Positions 1-4,981 of a DNA stretch of 6,172 bases are shown piece by piece. Source of the stretch: Bacteroidales bacterium. Its GTDB lineage: Bacteria > Bacteroidota > Bacteroidia > Bacteroidales > WCHB1-69. The position numbers and the translations under genes were made by a program. Location: assembly GCA_016285615.1 (NCBI GenBank), contig JAEERB010000137.1:1-6172 (forward strand), given 5' to 3'. Position 1 is the stretch's first letter; every line of letters begins with the position of its first letter. The notes below the pieces were generated by a model. That model was given only the letters and a program-made list of their open reading frames with translations, ran no database searches and was not told the origin of the DNA.

Positions 1-384
1 ATGTGTTCCAGGCATTAACATTTCTGAATAACGGGCAATGGATTTACCTGCCAAATCAAAAATTTCCAAAACAACATGCTCTTTGTCATTCAATTGCAGA
101 TAAAACTCCGTAGTGCCATCAAATGGATTGGGATGGTTTTGGTACAAACTAATATGGTCAGCCAATTCATTGCTCTGAATATCTGATGTTCCCAAATACA
201 AAACCGTATCAGGATAATGAAGCACCTCCTGCCAATGCTGCGTATGGTTCGTCACCACTACGCTTTCGAGTTGCACTGGCATATCATTCACATCACGCCC
301 CGTAAAAGTCAATGTCGTAATATTTTGGCTTTGAACGCCAATAACAAGCATTAAAAACGCTAATATGCTGTAAACTTTCTTCAT
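1..384 (-). CDS. Exported protein with T9SS-type sorting-domain signature, N-terminal part; 3' end outside window
   Basis: An open frame of 128 codons starts at ATG 382-384 and runs to the left edge without a stop. Residues 1-19 are a signal peptide (MKKVYSILAF start, cleavage after VQS). Residues 20-65 form a short domain (TLTFTGRDVNDMPVQLESVV, then HYPDTVLYLG). Residues 80-128 match the opening of a T9SS type A sorting domain or FlgD-type Ig fold: LYQNHPNPFDGTTEF, VVLEIFDLAGK and PGTH. If a stop follows within about 35 codons, this is a small secreted protein with that domain at its C-terminus. I recall Bacteroidales proteins with this same N-terminus that continue into a FISUMP (Fibrobacter succinogenes major paralogous) domain, which I consider equally likely. 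It starts 11 bases after the SUMF gene stop, with only a weak GGAAAG upstream. Confidence 0.75.
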   Translation of the reverse strand, partial: MKKVYSILAFLMLVIGVQSQNITTLTFTGRDVNDMPVQLESVVVTNHTQHWQEVLHYPDTVLYLGTSDIQSNELADHISLYQNHPNPFDGTTEFYLQLNDKEHVVLEIFDLAGKSIARYSEMLMPGTH

Positions 385-395
385 CGCTTTCCAGT

Positions 396-1337
396 TTAAT
401 AGGTTAACGCCAATCTTCCACCATTACTAACACTTCTCAAATCTTTATCATAGTGGTCCCGGCACGAAACACGACAATACTCGGCTATATAACACCAACT
501 ACCGCCTCTAAGCACCTTTTCATTAGTGGTTTCTGAATTCACCAACGGATCATATTGAAAAGAGCCACTTTCGTATGGCATATAACTGTCGGCACACCAT
601 TCCCACACATTACCACTCATGTCATACACCCCCTTTTCATTTGCACTCAATTTTCCCACTTCATGCACATGATTACCTGCATTGGCATCATACCATGCCA
701 CATTCTCTATCGTATTTCCTCCACTGTATATATAAGAATGAGAATTATTTGCTCCTCGAGCCGCATATTCCCACTCTGCCTCTGTCGGCATCCTGAAAGT
801 AAGTCCACACAAAAGATTCAATTTCTCAACAAAACGCTGAAAATCATTATACGACACAAAATAAGCGGGAAAATCATCGCCTATTCCGAAATCGGCGCTC
901 CACAATGACGAAACACTATCAGTTCCCATGATAGCCACCCATTCTTTTTGTGTGATTTCATATTTGCACAAATAATCCAATCGCGTGATGCTTACCCAAT
1001 GAACTGGGCTCTCATCAGCTCGAGCTTCCTGATTATAATTACTGGCAGAAGAATTGTCACTTTGTGCACCCATACAGAATTGCCCATCAGGAATATAAAC
1101 CATGTTAGCCAGAATTTTCTTAATCACCACTTTTTGTTCTGAAGAAACATTAGGCGACCACAACACATCGAAACCATTAACATTCTCGGGCTCACCCAAA
1201 TATTCCAAATTGTTATCAGCATATCGGTATCTACCATTAATGTAATCCTGGTCTTTTGAACATCCGGTGCAAAAGATTAGAATCACCAATAATATCATGA
1301 AATATCTTGACATTTTTCGCATAATTTTCATCATCAT
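396..1337 (-). CDS. SUMF/FGE-sulfatase-fold lipoprotein
   Basis: This 313-residue protein begins with a lipoprotein signal (hydrophobic 12-23, acceptor Cys26 in FCTGC). SKDQD follows, resembling the acidic lipoprotein export signal that sends Bacteroidota lipoproteins to the cell surface. Residues 79-312 cover the whole SUMF1/FGE fold: MVYIPDGQFCMG (79-90), YEITQKEW (126-133), FRMPTEAEWEYAARG (181-195), YDMSGNVWEWCAD (238-250), VLRGGSW (275-281), CRVSCRDHY (288-296) and GGRLAL in place of the usual GFRLA. Of the two active-site cysteines of true formylglycine-generating enzymes, Cys288 sits at the second position, but Tyr283 occupies the first and Cys282 is shifted by one. This points to a structural or binding paralogue and not a sulfatase activator. 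GldK/PorK of T9SS is also a SUMF-fold lipoprotein, but this is shorter and I do not equate them. The start is one of three consecutive ATG codons (1337, 1334, 1331). It stops in TAA. Confidence 0.9.
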   Translation of the reverse strand: MMMKIMRKMSRYFMILLVILIFCTGCSKDQDYINGRYRYADNNLEYLGEPENVNGFDVLWSPNVSSEQKVVIKKILANMVYIPDGQFCMGAQSDNSSASNYNQEARADESPVHWVSITRLDYLCKYEITQKEWVAIMGTDSVSSLWSADFGIGDDFPAYFVSYNDFQRFVEKLNLLCGLTFRMPTEAEWEYAARGANNSHSYIYSGGNTIENVAWYDANAGNHVHEVGKLSANEKGVYDMSGNVWEWCADSYMPYESGSFQYDPLVNSETTNEKVLRGGSWCYIAEYCRVSCRDHYDKDLRSVSNGGRLALTY

Positions 1338-1341
1338 CTTC

Positions 1342-1347
1342 CCTCCT
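1342..1347 (-). promoter_or_regulatory. Strong Shine-Dalgarno (AGGAGG) of the SUMF lipoprotein gene
   Basis: AGGAGG lies 4, 7 and 10 bases before the three consecutive ATG codons at 1337, 1334 and 1331. The spacing favours the second or third ATG. The site overlaps the TAG stop of the PEGA gene, so termination and re-initiation may be coupled. It is the only clear Shine-Dalgarno in the window, which is notable because Bacteroidota genes usually lack one. Confidence 0.6.
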
Positions 1348-3130
1348 ATTTTTTATTAGGATCCATACAAAAGCCCAAACCCAGTTTAAATTCCACATAC
1401 TTAAAGTTGGTGGTGGTAACATCGGTGGTAAGCAAAAACGACTTGATATGCCACAGCAAGCCCAATTCAACATCAGCACCCATATAGGTTCTGTAAGGAA
1501 TTGAATACCAGCCATCATTCACAGTTTCGCAATTCTGTGCCCTGTAGCCAAAACCTGCGCCCAAACGAACCGACAACGGCTTGCAAGTACGGAAGACGGC
1601 ACCTGCCGTTACCGAAATGCGCGTAGTGGATGTTTTGCCCGTCAAATCATAGATTTCGCCATCTTTAAGCGATCTGCCCATGCCTTTATAACGGAAGTTG
1701 GTCATCGCCGTCAGGTACCAGCCCCAGCGTTTCACCTGCCCTATGCTGAAACCGCCCGACCACTGCGGAGCTGGCAAATAGGCACCATTGAGCGTGAAAA
1801 AGACAGGCATACACGGATGTGAAGGCTTCTTGGAAACGGGTTTTGATGTCTCCGGTGTCGTGTTTCTTTCGCCTCCTATGGGTTGCAACTCCAGTGTTCG
1901 CTCTGTTATTTTGTCCTCATTAACAATCACCGTTTCTGATAGTGACTTATAGCCGTTTTTCTCCACTGTCAACCGGTAACTTCCTACAAGTACGTTATTC
2001 ACAATCTTCGGTGTGGTGCCAATTTTTTTGCCATCCAGCAGAATGTCGGCACCGAACGGCTCCGAATTCACATTCAGGGAGCCATATACCGGTATAGGGG
2101 CTTGCAAGATGATGTTGGGTTTGTTGCCGTTAACCAATGTAAGCGACTGCTGCATAGGCCTGTGTGATGTTTTTCGGCTCTCAAAACGATAATCTCCAGC
2201 TGGCAAACGCCCACTCCACTTACCTATGCCCATTTTCTCGTTGTTGATCCATATTTCGGCATCGGCATCCTTGCACACGATAGTGGGCTCAGCAAAATTA
2301 GCAGGCAACTCCAAGTTCACCTCCGCTGTCTTTTCATCGGTAATCGTCACCTGCCGCGACACATCCTGATACATATCCTTGACCACCTGCACGGTATAGG
2401 TTCCGCTAGCCATTTTTTCGGACTTGTATGGTGTGACACCCACCTGCTTGCTATTCACATAAACTACTGCATCACTTTCGGGCGTAGAAGTCACTTTTAA
2501 CCAGCCATAATTGGGCTTTAGTTTTACTTGCACTTCAGAAGTTTCGTCTGGTGAGATTGAAAATGTGCCACGCTGCGGATGATACATGTCGCAAAAGACT
2601 TCGTAGGTGTGCGTTCCGACAGCGTATATTTTTGATATTGAACCATTTTTTAGCACCACAATCTCGCCATCAATTTTCGCCACTGCCTCAGGCGGATTAA
2701 CGGTCAACGCCAGCCAGTTCTCGCGATTCTGCTGTTTTACGACCACCTCAATTTTGCCCGTTACCAGCACCATCTCGTAGGTACAGGCACTCTCAATAGG
2801 CACAGGATATTCATAATTGCGCAGTATCCCCAAATCCTTGTGACGTATAGTGATACGGCGCGCTCCGGGAGGCACCCAAAGCCAAATTTCAGCAGCATGG
2901 CTCTCATCCACATTGCCGCATATTCCAAGTCCATCGGGATCAAACTCAAAGCCGCGCTCCGTGGTCACAACCTTCACCAACGCACAACTTTGCGCATTGT
3001 CATTCTTCACAGGATTCACTCTTGCCGTCAAATCATTGGGCAACTGCCGAAACGACTTGACAGAGATTTCCTGCGCTGAGAGCGACAACGACATACAACA
3101 TATGAACAAGGTGTAAAATATCTTTTTCAT
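1346..3130 (-). CDS. Exported PEGA-repeat protein with C-terminal barrel-like domain
   Basis: This is a 594-residue protein. Residues 1-19 form a signal peptide (MKKIFYTLFI start, cleavage near SLSA). Residues 20-135 form an N-terminal domain I recall in front of PEGA domains in Bacteroidales (motifs LTARVNP, CALVKVVTT, GARRITIRH, TYEMVLVTG). Four PEGA-type units of about 70 residues follow at 137-206, 208-276, 278-345 and 349-417. The fourth is the most canonical, with NSEPFGADILLDGKKIGTTP then GSYRLTVEKNGYKS. The third lacks the TP turn and is degenerate. A Thr/Pro/Lys linker (419-436) leads to residues 440-590, made of alternating short beta strands rich in Gly and aromatics, like a small outer-membrane barrel. 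PEGA domains are thought to act in surface or cell-wall binding, so an outer-membrane protein with a periplasmic or exposed PEGA stalk is inferred. It starts 2 bases after the preceding stop and ends in TAG, which overlaps the next gene's ribosome binding site. Confidence 0.88.
   Translation of the reverse strand: MKKIFYTLFICCMSLSLSAQEISVKSFRQLPNDLTARVNPVKNDNAQSCALVKVVTTERGFEFDPDGLGICGNVDESHAAEIWLWVPPGARRITIRHKDLGILRNYEYPVPIESACTYEMVLVTGKIEVVVKQQNRENWLALTVNPPEAVAKIDGEIVVLKNGSISKIYAVGTHTYEVFCDMYHPQRGTFSISPDETSEVQVKLKPNYGWLKVTSTPESDAVVYVNSKQVGVTPYKSEKMASGTYTVQVVKDMYQDVSRQVTITDEKTAEVNLELPANFAEPTIVCKDADAEIWINNEKMGIGKWSGRLPAGDYRFESRKTSHRPMQQSLTLVNGNKPNIILQAPIPVYGSLNVNSEPFGADILLDGKKIGTTPKIVNNVLVGSYRLTVEKNGYKSLSETVIVNEDKITERTLELQPIGGERNTTPETSKPVSKKPSHPCMPVFFTLNGAYLPAPQWSGGFSIGQVKRWGWYLTAMTNFRYKGMGRSLKDGEIYDLTGKTSTTRISVTAGAVFRTCKPLSVRLGAGFGYRAQNCETVNDGWYSIPYRTYMGADVELGLLWHIKSFLLTTDVTTTNFKYVEFKLGLGFCMDPNKK
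1880..2722 (-). repeat. Four tandem PEGA-type domain repeats (protein-level)
   Basis: These are residues 137-417 of the PEGA protein, with a period of about 70 residues. Each unit opens with a short strand pair around an SxP or equivalent turn, then a (D/N)G(K/E)-type loop, a G-x-Y/G-x-H strand in the middle and a hydrophobic L-rich closing strand. DNA identity between units looks low, so this is an old duplication and not a recent repeat expansion. Confidence 0.7.
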
Positions 3131-3132
3131 AA

Positions 3133-4008
3133 TTAGTTGAATGTAAATTTACTTAAATCAAACAATCCGAATTCGGGGTCTTTCTCCGGCTGCCAGGTAC
3201 GCACATGAATAATGGGCTTGTCGGGGTTACGCAAATCAACAACTAAGAACAGGTAGCCTTGGTCGGCGTAATTGTTCGAGGCGTACAGCTGGCGTATCTG
3301 AATGCCGTATATTTCCTCTTTTCCAGCTTTAATTACTTCATTGTCTTTTAGTTGAAGATTGATAAATTCGGCCGAAGCAAACACACGGCGCAAATCGGCC
3401 ATATATTCGCTTTTGCTTTTTTTGACTAACTTGTACAAATTGTTGTCAGTGAGTCGAATCTGATGCTCTACATTGGCCGTCTGCCGCACTTTGGAACCGA
3501 CGATAATCAACGCATCATCGGAGAATACACTTTCCAGATAGTCTGCGCGTTTAAGAGCGTATGCCGTCTGATAATTCTGCAAAAACTGAATTATCTGCAC
3601 TCGCGAGTTGTTGTCCCATTTTTTGTTAGCATCCAGAATATCGTCCTCGGCCTCTTGGTTCAGCATGTACGACAATGAATTAATCTTCAGTGTTTTAGGA
3701 TCCATTCTAAATTCCACATTTTCCACCACAGTCTTTCCACTGCGCGGGTACGACAAACTGAGCGGCAGCGTGCGGCAGAGAATGGCATCTTTGGTTTGGA
3801 TAAATTTCCATTGCGGCTCGCGAATGACCATGGCCTTGCCGTTAGTCATCATCTTGTTGAACAGCTCCCAGCCGTCAGGAGTAAAAAACGAAGTGACCGA
3901 AGCATAATTTTTGGTGCGGACAGCTGTTTTCACCTTGTTCATAATGAGTGTGCACGAATCGGTGCGGGTTTTCGAGAGCGCAGCAAAAGCCACCGTATGC
4001 TTGACCAC
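3133..4008 (-). CDS. NTF2-like protein segment, probably the C-terminal half of the upstream gene
   Basis: The open frame gives 291 residues if started at GTG 4006-4008, but that start is weak: there is no ribosome binding site, no signal peptide and no nearby ATG (the first is codon 23, 3940-3942). The frame is the same as that of the preceding gene, and the codons between the TAG and the GTG read VAAAAPTYQP, a typical Ala/Pro linker. Residues about 14-115 and 135-280 each look like an NTF2/SnoaL-type alpha+beta fold. The second holds the best conserved stretch: YQTAYALKRADYLESVFSDD, then EFINLQL, YGIQIRQLY, GYLFLVVDL and VRTWQPEKDPEFGLFDLS. NTF2-like domains often bind small ligands or mediate assembly; no catalytic residues are assignable here. 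In Bacteroides proteins as I recall them, this domain follows an LPP20-like part in one chain. The gene ends in TAA, 2 bases before the next ATG. Confidence 0.65.
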   Translation of the reverse strand: MVKHTVAFAALSKTRTDSCTLIMNKVKTAVRTKNYASVTSFFTPDGWELFNKMMTNGKAMVIREPQWKFIQTKDAILCRTLPLSLSYPRSGKTVVENVEFRMDPKTLKINSLSYMLNQEAEDDILDANKKWDNNSRVQIIQFLQNYQTAYALKRADYLESVFSDDALIIVGSKVRQTANVEHQIRLTDNNLYKLVKKSKSEYMADLRRVFASAEFINLQLKDNEVIKAGKEEIYGIQIRQLYASNNYADQGYLFLVVDLRNPDKPIIHVRTWQPEKDPEFGLFDLSKFTFN

Positions 4009-4035
4009 AGGCTGATAGGTCGGCGCGGCAGCTAC

Positions 4036-4038
4036 CTA
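4036..4038 (-). other. In-frame TAG (amber) codon inside an apparently continuous gene
   Basis: The plus strand reads cta here, giving TAG on the coding strand, followed by GTA GCT GCC GCG. The frame is open for 310 codons before it and 300 codons after it. A change of plus-strand base 4038 from g to a would turn CAG (Gln) into TAG. Confidence 0.75.
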
Positions 4039-4968
4039 TCTCTGCACAGGCTGCTCCACTTCAGACTTTACCACATGCATATTGTTCTTCCAGATAGGCC
4101 TGCCTTCCATTTGTACAATGTCGCGCAACTCAGGGTCAATGTTTTGTGCCTCATTTTCAAAGACATACTCAATATAAAACTGTAACTGCGCAGGCACAGT
4201 GCTGAATTCGGCTATGCCGCGGCCGTCCTTGGCGCGCACCGGCTGCGAGAAACCGCGCCCTGTCCAGTATTTATAGTCACAATTGGCAACAGGTCTATCG
4301 TGAAATGTTACAGCCACTTCCACCTGCTTCCATTTTTCATCGCCGGTGATAGCCACCGTCTTGAAATTAATGTCATCAAGCAACGCGGGAATGTGCTTGT
4401 TGAGCCACAACAAGAGCTTTTGTCTATGTCCTTCATCGTCGATAAAAGTCACCGTCGCATCATCAGGCAAAGTGCGCAAAATCAGCAGCGACCAGTAGTA
4501 GAACTGCAAGGCGTCGGTCATCATCAACTTCTTCTCCGAACGACGTGCCTCTTCAAAATAGTCGAACATCTTATGCTTCCGCTCGGCGAACATGTGCTCT
4601 ACCGCCTCTTTGGTCAAATAAGAGAATACGTGGAAACGGCCATTATCCTCCTGCACAACTGTTTCCACATCGCGCAACTGCGTCATGTGGGTATAGGTGT
4701 TGATACGTTCTTCCATCGACACGCCCGTTTCAGTGGAGATGATTCCCACCGTATTGGCTTTGATATATACCGATATGTCACTCAGCAAGTTAGCTTTTGA
4801 TTTTTGTAGCGCCTTATCATAATCCTCATCGTAACCGTGGCCGAAATAGTAGTCGTTGCGACTGCTTTCCACTAAACGCACAATCTGCTGAGGCGTTTGG
4901 GCCACAGCAGTTGTGATTGTGAAAAAGGTAAACAAAACTAAACTAAAACAGGTAAGCAGTTTCTTCAT
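4036..4968 (-). CDS. Exported LPP20-like protein, apparently truncated by an in-frame TAG
   Basis: The 310-residue frame starts at ATG 4966-4968. A TTG three codons upstream is less likely, because ATG gives a standard MKK signal peptide. Residues 1-23 are that signal peptide, with probable signal peptidase I cleavage after AVA and no lipobox cysteine. Residues 25-140 resemble LPP20-type envelope proteins: a helix rich in Ala/Lys/Asn followed by a strand-rich part with HVFSYLT and an AERKHKMFDYF helix. A helical segment (140-200) and a beta-rich, Ig-like segment follow (205-275, with DYKYWTGRGF). The chain ends in an acidic, Pro/Gln tail, EVEQPVQR, and then TAG. The same frame continues open for another 300 codons, so this is probably the first half of a larger protein. 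No Shine-Dalgarno sequence is seen; translation may be coupled to the upstream gene 13 bases away. The molecular role is unknown. Confidence 0.8.
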   Translation of the reverse strand: MKKLLTCFSLVLFTFFTITTAVAQTPQQIVRLVESSRNDYYFGHGYDEDYDKALQKSKANLLSDISVYIKANTVGIISTETGVSMEERINTYTHMTQLRDVETVVQEDNGRFHVFSYLTKEAVEHMFAERKHKMFDYFEEARRSEKKLMMTDALQFYYWSLLILRTLPDDATVTFIDDEGHRQKLLLWLNKHIPALLDDINFKTVAITGDEKWKQVEVAVTFHDRPVANCDYKYWTGRGFSQPVRAKDGRGIAEFSTVPAQLQFYIEYVFENEAQNIDPELRDIVQMEGRPIWKNNMHVVKSEVEQPVQR

Positions 4969-4981
4969 AAATCCCAATATA

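Larger units (their letters stand above)
3133..4968 (-). pseudogene. Composite LPP20-like + NTF2-like gene split by an amber codon
   Basis: Read through the TAG at 4036-4038, the two frames form one protein of 611 residues plus a TAA stop: signal peptide, LPP20-like domain, Ig-like segment, linker, NTF2-like domains. The join is smooth (EVEQPVQR, stop, VAAAAPTYQPVV), and a Gln (CAG) differs from TAG by one base and would suit this Gln/Pro/Ala linker. Both halves keep uninterrupted frames and conserved-looking motifs, so decay, if it is decay, is recent. Alternatives are a sequencing error, translational read-through, or reassignment of TAG. I favour a single ancestral gene; whether it is dead is open. 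Confidence 0.6.

Noticed and set aside
555..908. Plus-strand open frame of 117 codons antisense to the SUMF gene
   Set aside because: The opposite strand carries diagnostic SUMF motifs throughout; this frame is a His/Ile-rich shadow.
396..1337. Functional formylglycine-generating enzyme or T9SS GldK/PorK
   Set aside because: The first active-site cysteine is not in place, and the length and N-terminal region do not let me equate it with GldK/PorK.
1237..1518. Minus-strand frame of 93 codons overlapping the PEGA/SUMF junction
   Set aside because: It is out of frame with both genes, whose ends are well defined, and has no family features.
4028..4054. Short inverted repeat (GCAGC/GCTGC) flanking the TAG codon, as a possible read-through or attenuation hairpin
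   Set aside because: Five pairs around a 17-base loop are expected by chance, and the stop sits in the loop and not just before a stable stem.
4300..4800. Plus-strand open frame of 166 codons antisense to the LPP20-like gene
   Set aside because: It is rich in His, Leu and Gln without family motifs and is fully covered by a gene with signal peptide and domain structure.
4975..4977. TTG as the start of the LPP20-like gene
   Set aside because: The ATG three codons later gives a standard MKK signal peptide; the TTG adds only LGF in front of it.
4969..4981. Possible internal promoter between the transglutaminase-like and LPP20-like genes
   Set aside because: The gap is only 13 bases and I found no TAnnTTTG with a properly spaced upstream TTTG.
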